Below, one piece after another: positions 11,770-22,005 of a DNA stretch of 64,000 nucleotides. This DNA is from Altimarinus sp041659565 (GTDB lineage: Bacteria; Patescibacteriota; Gracilibacteria; BD1-5; UBA6164): contig JBAZXZ010000001.1 in NCBI GenBank assembly GCA_041659565.1, positions 285,517-349,516 on the forward strand, read 5' to 3'. The notes under the pieces were generated by a model. That model had not been told where the DNA came from and did no database searches. It saw nothing but the letters and a program-made list of their open reading frames with translations. Made by a program: the position numbers and the translations under genes. How positions within the stretch are numbered: the stretch's first letter is position 1; each line of letters starts with the position of its first letter.

Positions 11770-12222
11770 ATGATATGATTAATTAACTTTATAAAAAAAA
11801 GACCGAGTGATAAAACGATACTTTTATCTAGAATTGTTTTTTGATTAATTCTTTCTTGAAGTCTTTATTATAATTTGATATTTCTAAATAAATGACTAGA
11901 TACAAATTTCTTTTGGATAGATGTAAGTGAATCTACAGTTTTATATATAAAATACTTTTTTATATCTTTATGATTTGTACCTATAATAGTATGAATAACA
12001 AATGTATGTTTATTTAAAAGTCTAAAAATAAGAATACTTCAAATAGTTTATTGAATTCTACTTTTTTATATTTCTTCTAAAATACAAGAAAGTCCTAATC
12101 TGGATATAGATGTACTTATCTGATTTATGTGATTATTCCCATTATTTGCTTGAATCACTTGAAAATGTATAACTAAAAAATGTCTTAATTACTGATATAA
12201 AATAGAAAAAATAAGGGTTTAA
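11770..12222 (+). CDS. Small multi-pass membrane protein (DUF2892-like end)
   Basis: A 150-aa protein with about four hydrophobic segments: ILLSRIVFGLILSGSLYYNL, FFISLGFVPIIVGITNVC, ILQIVYGILLFYIS and IDVLIGFMGLFPLFAGITG. The last segment and the following KCITKKCLNYGYK resemble the end of DUF2892 (YgaP-type) membrane domains, where a Cys follows GITG. That resemblance is weak evidence, and no function is inferred. It is preceded by 106 nt of AT-rich sequence after tgt and followed by a strong terminator. Confidence 0.7.
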
Positions 12223-12226
12223 TTTT

Positions 12227-12264
12227 AAAAAAGAGAATATTTCTTAAGAAATATTCTCTTTTTT
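12227..12264. terminator. Bidirectional terminator
   Basis: A perfect stem AAGAGAATATTTC/GAAATATTCTCTT with a TTAA loop is flanked by A and T runs. It separates the membrane-protein gene (+) from the convergent muramidase gene (-), whose TAA is at 12264-12266. Confidence 0.8.
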
Positions 12265-13886
12265 TATGCATAAAATCTTTTTTCTATCATTTTATCATAA
12301 TTATTTTGGGCATACCCAGGTCAATTATAATTATATGCAATTGCTTGAAAATCAGGTGGCTCTTTTTTCATTGCATTATATAATGATCATTTTGATTTAA
12401 CAAACTTTGCAAATGCATTAAATTGTTCTTCAGGATTTTTCATTGCATCAACAAATTCTTGAACTGATTTATATCAACAAGTTTCATAATTAAATCCCAT
12501 AATCTGAAATCATCAAAAACTAGTTGCAAGTAATTTTGCAGTTTCTGGGGGATTTCATTTTTTAAGTTCTCTATCATAGACATGTTTTTCAAATCTAGTT
12601 GCTGCCATATTTCAACTTGATTCTTGCATTAATATGGATTTGATTAGTTTTTCATTTATTCATAAATTTTTTCATGTTTCAGATATCATTTTATTTGTAT
12701 CTCAGTTTAAAGTAGAAAAATCTATTTTTGTATTTGATACAGTTTCAAAATTATTAATTTCATTTTCTGAAAATCAAGTAGAAATTGCTTTTTCTTTCCA
12801 TAATCAAGGAAATAAAACTTTTAATAAATTTATTATTAAATTTTCATCATATCTTCATTGTTGTCACTCTTTGACAACTTCCATTTTTCCTGAAGCTTCA
12901 ACTTTTCACCTCGTTCTATCAAATTCTGTAAAAGCATCTTCTAAAACTGCATCTATTTCATTTTCATCTGTTTTTCATTTTATCAAATCAGAAAATGTTA
13001 ATATAGCAAATTTTGGATCAATTCACCTATTTATTGATTCAGAAACTATTTTTTCATTTTCTTTTGCTTCTGGATTTTGTTTTAGATATTCAGCAACTTT
13101 TAAATCATTTTCTTTTGACATTTTAGTAATCTCTTCAGAAGTTCATACTTTTCATATTTTTATTTGAGTTCATTCATGAATCAATAATCTTTCATTACTT
13201 GCAGTAAAAAATTCTCATCAAATACTATTTCTAGAGTATTTTACTCAATCAAATTCAACTTCTCTAACTTCACTTGGCAATACTTGTCCTGCTGTTGTTT
13301 TTAGATATAGATTTTCATTTAATTTATTTTCAAATGTAAAAGTAAATCTTATATCATCTCATGATTTTACATCTTTGGCTTCTTTTGGTGGTTTTGTAAT
13401 TTTTTCAAGTCTTTGATCTTTTGCAGTGTATTTTAAAAAATCTTTATTACTAATTTTATAAAATAATTGTGATATCATCTCATTTAATTTTACTTTATCT
13501 CAACTATTTTCCATTATCTTATCTTTAAATTCATCACAAGAATTATCTAAATTTTCTCATTCATTAAATGTACTATTTATCTTTGGAACTTTCAATGCAA
13601 TATTGCTTATTTCTTTTTGATAACTATCAACTCCTACATAAAGCAAAGCAAAATCTTGCATCTTTTTCTCTTTATCTTTTTCTAAATTTATACTTTCTAA
13701 TTCTTTTCCAAAACTAGATAATACCGTCTTGTATGAGTCTAACTTTGTTTGTCTTTCTATTTTTTTATCAGTTTTGTCTTCTGAATACCAATCTTTTCAT
13801 TCTGGTCATTTTTTTAACTTATCAGAATTTTCTATTTGTTCAGGATTTTTTATTTTCTCAGATGATTGTTGTGTTTCAATTGACAT
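12264..13886 (-). CDS. N-acetylmuramidase (DUF3380-type) with long N-terminal region
   Basis: A 540-aa protein. The last 190 residues match the N-acetylmuramidase family found in phage endolysins and cell-wall hydrolases: catalytic-region ESSGNMAATRFEKHVYDRE, then FGGFQIMGFNYETCGYKSVQ, EFVDAMKNPEEQFNAF and AYNYNGPGYAQNNYD. It cleaves glycan strands of peptidoglycan. The 350-residue N-terminal part is charged, with no signal peptide and an unrecognised fold (VLPSEVREVEF, then LLIHEGTQIKI). It stands alone between two terminators or divergent gaps. Without a signal peptide, export would need another route such as a holin. No phage genes are nearby. Confidence 0.82.
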
Positions 13887-14042
13887 AATTTTAAAATTAA
13901 TTTGTATTTACTTAATTCTATCATTAAATTCAAAAAAAATCAAGAAAATACATTTATATTAAAACTAATCAAATTCTTAATTATTTCTTAATATATTTAA
14001 GTTAATATAATTAAAATCTTATCTAATTAAATAATAATAAAA

Positions 14043-14345
14043 ATGAAAAAAATTATACATAAAAAATTAACAATATATTATATATTTATACCTATAATAA
14101 TAATTACATTGGTATGAATTTATGCTTACAATAATGGAAATCTATATGATGAAACTATATTATCTATAATAATAGACCAACTATCTTTACCTTTCTATAT
14201 TACTATATTTTGAGTAGTTTTTTCTCTTTATCTAGAAAATAATGAGGAAAAATATATTAAAAATTATATCTTTCAATTAAGGTTTATTGCCTTAAGTATA
14301 GTAATACTTATATTTTTAAAACTACTTTTGAAAAATTTATTATAA
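14043..14345 (+). CDS. Small membrane protein, 100 aa
   Basis: The code-25 frame from ATG 14043 to TAA 14343 contains several TGA codons as Gly. Three hydrophobic segments are visible: YYIFIPIIIITLVGIYAY, LPFYITIFGVVFSLYLE and FIALSIVILIFLKLLL. No family recognised. It is divergent from the muramidase gene and convergent with the gene at 14378. Confidence 0.6.
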
Positions 14346-14377
14346 AGTATTTTTACAAAAAATATAAAATTTCTTAA

Positions 14378-14968
14378 TTATTTTTTTATATCGCCACAGA
14401 TTGCATCATTTTTATTAAAACATTCTTTAAATCATTCAGGATCACCATAATCAGCAAAGTACCTTTGCCAAGAATGTCATCATTTCATGTTTTTTGATGC
14501 TTTTATAGGACACCAATATTTTTCTGTTCTTCAAGCTATTTCTACTGCATAAGAAAATAATCAATTAATCCGTGAACAATATATACAATTAACTTTTTGT
14601 ATTATATTTAAATAATCTAAGTATCTCCTATCATAAATTATATAATCTTTTCTTTTTACAAATGAAATTCAATAAAGTCTAAAACAAACTTGTTGATAAA
14701 TCCATAAAAAAGAATCTAGAATAAAAGCTGGAATTATCATTCCATAGATAAATGGCGCTGATAATAAATGTCTAACTTTAGCAGTAAATATATACTTAAA
14801 TATTCATTCTCTAAATTTTTTATTATATTCTTTTGTTTTTTTCGAAAACACAACTTTTCTTCATTCTATATAAAAAGAATAAGTTTTTTTTAATAATTCA
14901 TATTCTTTTATCAAATCTTTTTTTTTGTGTTCTATTTCATGAAGTATCTCATTTATTTTAGAAATCAT
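14378..14968 (-). CDS. Conserved hypothetical protein with CxxC and WCPIK motifs
   Basis: A 196-aa protein. An N-terminal helix-rich segment (HEIEHKKKDLIKEYELLKK) leads to a hydrophobic stretch (LLSAPFIYGMIIPAFILDSFLW). A conserved-looking block follows: VNCIYCSRINGLFSYAVEIAG, GRTEKYWCPIK, then two more cysteines near the end (KECFNKNDAICGD). From memory this YCS...REIA.RTE.YWCPIK pattern recurs in hypothetical proteins of diverse bacteria, but I do not know its role. The cysteines could bind a metal or a cluster. Confidence 0.72.
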
Positions 14969-15495
14969 TTTATAGAAATTAGTAAATTAAATATTTACGA
15001 CATTTAAGTCTGATAACTAATAATTAATAATTTTTTGTTACTCATTATTCTAACTATTAAAAATAAATTTGCAATTTAAAATTAATCTATATAATACCAT
15101 CGAATTTGAAAAGTTTTTAAAACAACTTTTTTTAAGGAAAATCTAAAATTTCAACAAATCTATAAAAAGATATAAAAAATGAAATTTTCCCACTCTCTAC
15201 CTTTGCTTATCACCTTTTTCAGTAATATTTACAAACTGAATACTTCGTGATAAAGCACGAGTATGACCTTATATTAAAGATATTCCTTAAATCATAAAAA
15301 TTGAAATACTGACATTTCCTTTTTTATATGAGGTTTATTTTTATGTAAAAATAAAAAACTTTAATAATTCAAAAATCAAGAATAAAGATAAATGTATTTA
15401 TCATTCTAAATTTATTAGAAGTATTTTTTAATATTGCTTAGATATATTTTTTCTATTTATCTTTTTCTTCACTTATTTTTTAAACATATATAAAT
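14969..15495 (+). promoter_or_regulatory. Long gene-free leader of the DEAD-box helicase with hairpins
   Basis: This 527-nt gap has no credible ORF. It holds several inverted repeats: GCTTATCACC (15204-15213) with GTGATAAAGC (15248-15257), enclosing TTCAGT/ACTGAA; the competing hairpin ACTTCGTG/CACGAGT (about 15241-15262); TTTATTTTTA/TAAAAATAAA (15333-15354); and GATAAAT/ATTTATC (about 15387-15402). As it lies 5' of an RNA helicase gene, a structured leader or a separate small RNA is possible. I cannot match it to a known RNA family. Confidence 0.4.
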
Positions 15496-16917
15496 ATGAA
15501 CTTTAATGAACTATGACTTAATGATAATATACTTAAGGCGATTACTGAGATGGGATATGTAACTCCAACTCAAGTACAAAATGATGTAATAAAAGAAGCT
15601 TTCGCTGGAAAAAATGTAATTGGACAATCACAAACTGGTACAGGTAAAACTGCTGCATTTGCATTATCTTTATTACAAAATATGGATCCAAATAAGAGAT
15701 GAACTCAAGCTCTTATAATAGCTCCAACTAGAGAACTTGTTACTCAAATAAAAGAAGAAATTTTTAAACTAAGCAAATATCATAGAGTATCATCTCTAGC
15801 TGTTTATGGATGAAGTCCTATTTACAAACAAATAGACTTAATCAGAAAATGACAAGATATAGTAATCTGAACTCCTTGAAGAGTAATAGACCTAATCGAA
15901 AGAAAAGTATTAAAACTTGAACATATCAATTTCTTTGTACTTGATGAAGTAGATAGAATGCTTGATATGGGTTTTGTGGATGATATAGAATATATTTGGG
16001 ATTGATTAACTAATCTTAAACAAGTTTTTTCTTTTTCAGCTACAATTACAAATGAAATAAAAACAATTATAGAAAAATATCTTTGAATAAATTATACATT
16101 TATCAAATCAACAGATGCTATAACTACTGAAAAAATTGATCACTCATTTGTAGAAACTCCTCATATACATAAATATGATCTTTTAAACAGGTTTATAAAA
16201 ACTCATAAGTCTGAAAAAACTATAGTTTTTGTACAAACAAAAAGAGACACTGAAATGTTATCTAATAAATTAAATGATGATTGATTTAAAGCATCTTATT
16301 TAAACTGAGATATGAGACAAAGAGAGAGATTTAAAGCATTAAAAGATTTCCAAGATGGATATTCAAGTATATTTGTAGTTACTGATGTAGCTGCTAGATG
16401 ATTAAATATGAAAAATATAGATCTAGTAGTAAACTTTGATGTACCGACTGATCCTGAAAGCTACATTCATAGAATTGGTAGAACAGGTAGAGCTGGTGCT
16501 GAAGGTAAAGCAATAATGTTTGTTTCTTGAAGCGAGCAATATTCTCTAAAAAATATAGAAAGAACTAATAAAATCAAAATAAAACAAGTAAATAATGAAT
16601 GAGAAGAAATAGAAAGAAAAGTAGAAGAAAGAAGTACTTCATGAAGAGGTGGTTTTGGATGAGGTAGTAGAGGAAGAGGTTGATTTGGATGAGGTAGTAG
16701 AGGATGATCAAGAGGATGATTTGGAGGAAGTAGAAGTGGATCTGGCGAAAGAAAAAGCTTTTGATCAAGAGATAGTTCTTCTTATAGAAAAACTGATGAT
16801 AATAAAACTTCAGAACATAGAAGTACTTGATATTTTGCTAAAAGAGATGAACAAAGATGACAAAGAAGTACTACAAGAAGAGATAGTTGAAGTAGTAGTA
16901 GTTTTAGATGAAGATAA
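15496..16917 (+). CDS. DEAD-box RNA helicase with RGG tail
   Basis: A 473-aa ATP-dependent RNA helicase of the RhlE/DeaD type, which remodels RNA in ribosome assembly or decay. Motifs: Q motif GYVTPTQVQ, Walker A SQTGTGKTA, PTRELVTQI, box II DEVD (about 150-153, not DEAD), SAT, and HRIGRTGRAG. The last 100 residues are low complexity: repeated GGFGGGSRGRGG units, then KRDEQRGQRSTTRRD ending SSSSSFRGR. Many tail glycines are TGA. The next gene (16945-17403) ends with a nearly identical tail. The 300-500-nt leader may carry regulation. Confidence 0.93.
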
Positions 16918-16944
16918 TTATTTTTAATATTTAATTTAATTTTT

Positions 16945-17403
16945 ATGCAAGAATATTTAGAAGAAAAAAATAGCTCTCTTGAAAAAGCTATTAGTTCATT
17001 AACAAAGACTGTTAATTCTTTGGAAAATACAATTACTTCATTGGAAAAAACAATTATTTCTTTAGAGAAAAAAATTTGAAACATAGAAGAAAAGAAAAGT
17101 TATACTCCTAGAGATTCTGGTTTAAGTAGAACAGGCTTTCCAAAAAAAGATAGTACTTATAGAAAATCAGATGATTTTAAAAGTAGTTCTTACGAGAAAA
17201 AAAGTTTCGGATCAAGAGACTTTGGTTCAAATAGACCAAGCTTTCCTAGAAATGACAGTTCTTACAAAAAAACTGAAAATCACGACTCTGAATACAAAAG
17301 TGGTTCATACCCTCCAAAAAGAGTCGAAAGAAGATGACAAAGATCAACTACAAGAAAACCTAGTTCAAGATGAGGAAGTAGTTACTCTTCAAGAGGAAGG
17401 TAA
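16945..17403 (+). CDS. Coiled-coil protein with helicase-like RGG tail
   Basis: A 152-aa protein 27 nt after the helicase gene. Residues 1-50 form a clear heptad coiled coil (SLEKAISSLTKTVNSLENT...SLEKTIISLEKK). The middle is a Ser/Lys/Phe-rich disordered region with repeats of the form SYEKKSFGSRDFGSNRPSF. The end, VERRGQRSTTRKPSSRG...SSRGR, copies the end of the helicase (EQRGQRSTTRRDSG...FRGR). The shared tail and operon suggest that both bind the same RNA or condensate. The coiled coil may oligomerise. No named family recognised. Confidence 0.75.
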
Positions 17404-17413
17404 TTATTCAAGT

Positions 17414-17443
17414 AAAAAAGAAGGATTGCATCCTTCTTTTTTG
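17414..17443 (+). terminator. Intrinsic terminator after the helicase operon
   Basis: Stem AAAAAGAAGGAT/ATCCTTCTTTTT with a T-rich 3' side, 11 nt after the stop of the coiled-coil gene. Confidence 0.75.
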
Positions 17444-17517
17444 TTATTAAACTATAATTATACTTGACTTATATTATATAATACTTATTATTAAATTATT
17501 AATATTAATAATTTAAT

Positions 17518-18381
17518 ATGGTGTTAATTTTAAGAGATAATGATACTACTACCCTGGAAAATAATAAACCAGTTTCATTAATGCTTGCGAATATTAACTG
17601 AAAACTACATATAGTACAAAATAATACAGTACAAGATAGTAATTTATTTAAAGGTAATTTTAAAATGGTAATTAATCCAAATTTAGAACTACCATTTCTA
17701 AATAATGAATCTTCTATTTGAGAATATTATAAAGTAAAAAATTATCATTTTCTAGATTGATCATGATTATTAACAGAAACTTATAAAGAGAACTGAGGTA
17801 ATCAAAGAGCTATATTCTATAAATTATCAAACAATAAAGAAATAGTAGTAAAATATGTGTTACCTTGATACCCAATTATATGAAAAATCTGAAGATGTTA
17901 TGAAGATTCTAGAATTAGAAATTTATGATTAGTAATACAAGAAATAGAAAGAAAATGAATTTTTATGGAAACCTTATTATGATACATAGAATTAGAAAAT
18001 TATTTTCCTATACTTATTGTTGAAAAAAAGAAATGAATAACTGCTAGCGAGTTTTTTCCAACAAAAATTGATACAAACAAAAAAGAAGTTGTTATAAGTA
18101 TATGAATAGAATTAGCAAAAATTCATAGTTTATGAGTAGTTCATATTCATCCACATAATTTAAACTGGATTATAAATTGAAATAATGCCAGCCTTGTAGA
18201 TATAAAATGAGTACAATTTAAAGAGGAATTTCCTCATACTTACAAAAATTCAAAAAAAGTTTTAACATGGGAAGATGTTATTAATAATGATATAATAGTA
18301 GTATTAAATTTTTTACCTAAAAAATACCACGATCTTTTTAAAAAAACATATAATGATTATTTAAATCCTACTAAAAAATAA
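17518..18381 (+). CDS. Protein kinase-like protein, probably catalytically altered
   Basis: A 287-aa protein. The C-terminal two thirds look like a small kinase fold of the Kdo/RIO/LPS-kinase type: KEIVVKYVLPG (ATP-site Lys), ELAKIHSLGVVHIHPHNLNWII (catalytic loop) and ASLVDIKGVQF (metal-binding Asp). The loop normally reads HGDLHPxN or HRDxKxxN. Here the position of the catalytic Asp (five before Asn) is His, so it may be a pseudokinase or bind another ligand. The N-terminal 100 residues are unrecognised. It is monocistronic, flanked by terminators. Confidence 0.6.
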
Positions 18382-18444
18382 AAATGATAATAGAATAAGC
18401 TACCAAAAACTATAATAATTTAAAATCTTTTTGAGAATAAAATG

Positions 18445-18484
18445 AATTACTTATAATACTCACACATTATAAGTAATTTTTTAT
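18445..18484 (+). terminator. Intrinsic terminator
   Basis: Stem AATTACTTATAA/TTATAAGTAATT (18445-18456 with 18467-18478) followed by TTTT. It ends directly before the CAP-protein start codon. Confidence 0.75.
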
Positions 18485-18485
18485 T

Positions 18486-19358
18486 ATGAATTTCCTTAAA
18501 AAAACATTTATCGTTGTCTTTGTAATTATATTTTCTTTACAAATTTCTTTTGCTGAAGAGTCTTATAAATTAACTATGAAAGATAAACTTTTAGTAAATG
18601 ATATTTCCAATAAAATAAACAAATTTATAGATATAAAATGAGATGTAGTAACTACAAAATATGTATTTACTATTAATAAAACAATTAAAAAAACTGACAA
18701 GAACTCTAAAATTTATCAGATCTTAAATTGAATAAAAGCAAATATAGTAAATTATACAAATGATAAATACAAACAAGAAAATAATATAACAGAAACTACT
18801 AAAGAAGTTGAAACTAAAGGAAATTATAAAAGTAAAACAAATTTTTCTGATTTCAAAATTGATATGACTAGAGTTAGAACCTCTTGGCTTTGATTCTATA
18901 ATGAAGTAAGAAAAAGTAAACTAAGAACAACTTATTCTTATGATAGTAAACTAAATGATACTGCTGAAGAATGGGTAGATACTTCCCTAACTAGATGAGT
19001 CATATCTCATAAGAGAGATACAAATGATTCTTATTATAATTATAATAAAATCAATTCATGGTTCAAAGATAGATGAATTGTTTGTAAAAATATAAATAGT
19101 ATCACTAATAGTGAAAATATATGAAGATGATATTATAAATGTAGTGACTCAAACGATTGTACGAATAAACTAATTTGATGAATAAAACAGGTTTTTGATA
19201 TGTATATGGCTGAAAAAGGTAAATCTAACCAAGTTCATTATGAAAGTATAGTAAAAAAAGAATTTAGTAAAATATGATTATGAATAGCTATAAAAAAATT
19301 AGGAACTAATTCTTATGAATTTTATATAACTACTCATTTTTGTACTCAGTTGCAATAA
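18486..19358 (+). CDS. Secreted CAP/SCP-domain protein
   Basis: A 290-aa protein. A signal peptide (MNFLKKTFIVVFVIIFSLQ, cleaved near ISFAEE) precedes about 100 Lys/Thr-rich residues. A CAP domain (cysteine-rich secretory/SCP) follows from about residue 130: FYNEVRKSKLRTTYSYDSKL, NDTAEEWVDTSLTRG, SHKRDTN, VHYESIVKKEFSKIGLG and ITTHFC. CAP proteins are extracellular and bind lipids or small ligands, or act as proteases; the role here is unknown. The gene's 3' end overlaps the remains of a decayed minus-strand ATP-grasp gene. Confidence 0.82.
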
Positions 19359-19636
19359 TACTTTAAATCTTTTTTATTGGTATAAATACTTCTAGGAATA
19401 CAAAATCAAGCTTTATCTAAAGTAATATTTATTAACTTTTTATCATCTGCAATTTTGTATCAAAGTGCTGTATTTCATCAAAAATCATTACTTTTAAAAT
19501 ATATCTCTTTTTAATTTCATCTAATTACATAATAATTTTTATTTGCTTGTAATATTTTTGTCTGAAATCATAATTTTTTTGCTTCTTCAATAATTATTTG
19601 AGATGTAATTGAAAAATATATCATTGGTTTTCACAT
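19322..19636 (-). pseudogene. Decayed ATP-grasp ligase fragment
   Basis: The frame from ATG 19636 gives MIYFSITSQIIIEEAKKLG, then stops at an in-frame TAA (19511-19513). It continues with NTALGYKIADDKKLINITLDK and AGFCIPRSIYTNKKDLK before a second TAA under the CAP gene. The pattern (aged DK.lT...L..aGf.vP, then a charged turn) is that of the pre-ATP-grasp region of cyanophycin-synthetase/RimK-like ligases; the catalytic domain is missing. It lies 14 nt after the intact ATP-grasp/DUF1704 gene. I infer a truncated pseudogene; a real 41-aa peptide is less likely. Confidence 0.5.
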
Positions 19637-19650
19637 AACTATTTTTTTTA

Positions 19651-21978
19651 CTAAATAAAATCTAAATCTTCTATTTTAATCTTCCCTATCATTAACTTAT
19701 CAGTATCTCATCACTTTTCAACCCAGTCTTTTACTTGTATATATCAATCAAGATAAACTTTATCTTTTGAGAAAAAAGCTCCAGGATTTTTTATACCTGT
19801 ATCTTGAATTCATTTTTTAAATCTTGTTATGGTTTTGAAGACTTTTATATAATCATTTCATTTTAGACGAAATCATATCTCAGCCAGTTCTTGAAAATCA
19901 AGTTTTTTAGCTAGATTTAACATATAATAATTTTGATACATTGCATTTTTCTCATATGAATCAGGAAAATATTTTAAACTATTGTAAACTGCAAATCATT
20001 CTTCTGTCGCTAGATAATTTGCTGTACCAGACTCAAATATACTCCAACCAGTTTTTTTTCAATTAATATATCTAATAAGATGAACTCATATTTCATGAGC
20101 GATTATTCAATCTAATTCTTTTTCTCTAAAAATTCAATCTATAGATACTCTAACTTCAACTTTTCACTTTTTTCTATTTAGAGAAATCCTAGACATATTT
20201 GAAGTCGATAATATGACTTTCACTCATAATGATAAATCATTTTTTTCTAAGTAATCTTTTATATATGTAACTACATATTTTTGATCTAATTGCTCTCATA
20301 ATATATCTTCAGTTGCTAACAACCCCAATTTATTTTCAGACTTCTCTACCAATTTTTTATCTAACTTATCATAAAGTTTTATATTATACTTTTCTATGTC
20401 CTCAAAATTTTGTAATTTATAGGCTTTTATCAAATTTAATTTATTTGAAATTTCATCGATTTTTTCCAAAAATATATCTGCAAATTTAGATTTTAACTCT
20501 AAATCCTTTTTAAAATATGATTCTTTTAATGATATTATTTCTTTTTCAATTTTATCAATCCTTGAATCACTTAAAAAATCATATTCAAAAACTGGATTAT
20601 ATTTTCATTTCATTTCTATAAATTTATCTAATTGTTCCAAAAAATTGATAGGTTTTATAGAATTAGTAATACTTACTTTTCTATCTAATTTTATAATTTT
20701 TTCATCAATAATTTTTAGTAAAGAAATTTCATTTTTATTTACTTTTTTTGGAGTAAATAATTCATTTTTAATTATATTTATCTCAGGTTTAATAAAAAAA
20801 TCTTTTACTATATCTGTTCATAAAACTAAAGTATCATTATCAAAAGATTCATCAACTATCAACTTTAAATTTTTAAATTTTATATTTTCTCCTATTTTAA
20901 TTGTAAAATTGTTTTTCTTAAGTAAATCAAATAAATAACTAGAAATGAAATTTTTTGTTTTATTTAAATCAACCTTAACTATTATATTTTCTTCACTTTC
21001 ATCAAAAATAATTTTTGCTTGTTGTGATAAATAAAGAATTTTTGATGAATTAAATCTATTTGTAACTTTATATGAAAACAAAGATTTTGCTAATTCTACT
21101 CATTTTTCTGGTTCTAATATCTTTAAATCTTTTATCTTATCAAGTCTATTTTTCAAAGGAAGTAAACATACATTTTGTATTTCAAGACCTGCTCTAGCAT
21201 TTATCTCAAGTATTTTTGGTCAAGATTCTGTTATAACCCAATCAAGAGCAAGATATCACAAATTTACAAAAAATTGAGCCTTTGATGAAGAATAAAGTAT
21301 CTCATCCCAAAATGGTATTTCAAATCATTTTAGTCAACTATATTTTTCTGGAAAATTATTTTTATAGACTTTTCATGCGATATAAATAGTATTAATTATA
21401 CCTGATCATACTTCTATCCCTATTCATATTCATCATTGAGCTAGATTTGCTTTTCAACCTGATATTTTAGTAGGCATTCTAACCATTGCAGCTACAGGAA
21501 CCAAATTATAAACAATTATTCTTATATCAGCTAGTCAATATTTACAAAATCTTTCAAATCAATTTCAAGGAATTAATTTTTCTTCAATCAAAACTTTGTC
21601 ATATCAATAATTTAGAGAAAAATCTCAATTCAATATATCATACATATGATCTATCAAGAAAATTTCTGAAACTATATCATCTCATATTTTATATTTTCAA
21701 TTCTTTAAATTTTCAACTATTAAAATACCTTTTCACTTACTTCAAAAAACAGGTTTTATAACAAAAAAATCTTCTTTTACTTGAGAAAAATCAAAAGAAA
21801 TTAATTGTTTTTTATTTGATATAATTGCTAATGTTTTAGGAACTGAAACTCATCTTTGCTCTAAAAAAATTTTTGTTTCTACTTTATCATCAGCTAAATT
21901 TATAGAAGATTTTGGATTGAGTTTTTTTATGTAATTTAGATTTCTTTCATTCATAGAAAGTATTCAAAAGTCAAACAT
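19651..21978 (-). CDS. ATP-grasp (RimK-related) ligase fused to DUF1704/QEGLP metallopeptidase
   Basis: A 775-aa fusion. Residues 1-300 are an alpha-L-glutamate-ligase-like ATP-grasp domain: INLADDKVETKIFLEQRGVSV, FVIKPVFGSKGKGILIVEN, DIRIIVYNLVPVAAMVRMP and WVITESGPKILEINARAGL. Residues about 520-775 are a DUF1704-type (QEGLP, tyrosine-carboxypeptidase-like) zinc peptidase with HEIGVH near 628 and EEGFAVYN about 30 residues on. The middle is a helical linker. In proteobacteria these are separate neighbouring genes next to a 7TM/transglutaminase-like protein. Here they are fused and the 7TM gene is just upstream (27 nt). Probable role: peptide ligation and removal at the envelope (inference). 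Confidence 0.8.
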
Positions 21979-22005
21979 AGGAATAGATTAAAGATTAAAA
22001 TTTTT

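Noticed and set aside
12634..13167. 177-aa plus-strand ORF rich in Phe and Ser
   Set aside because: It is the antisense shadow of the muramidase gene, which has clear family motifs on the minus strand in code 25.
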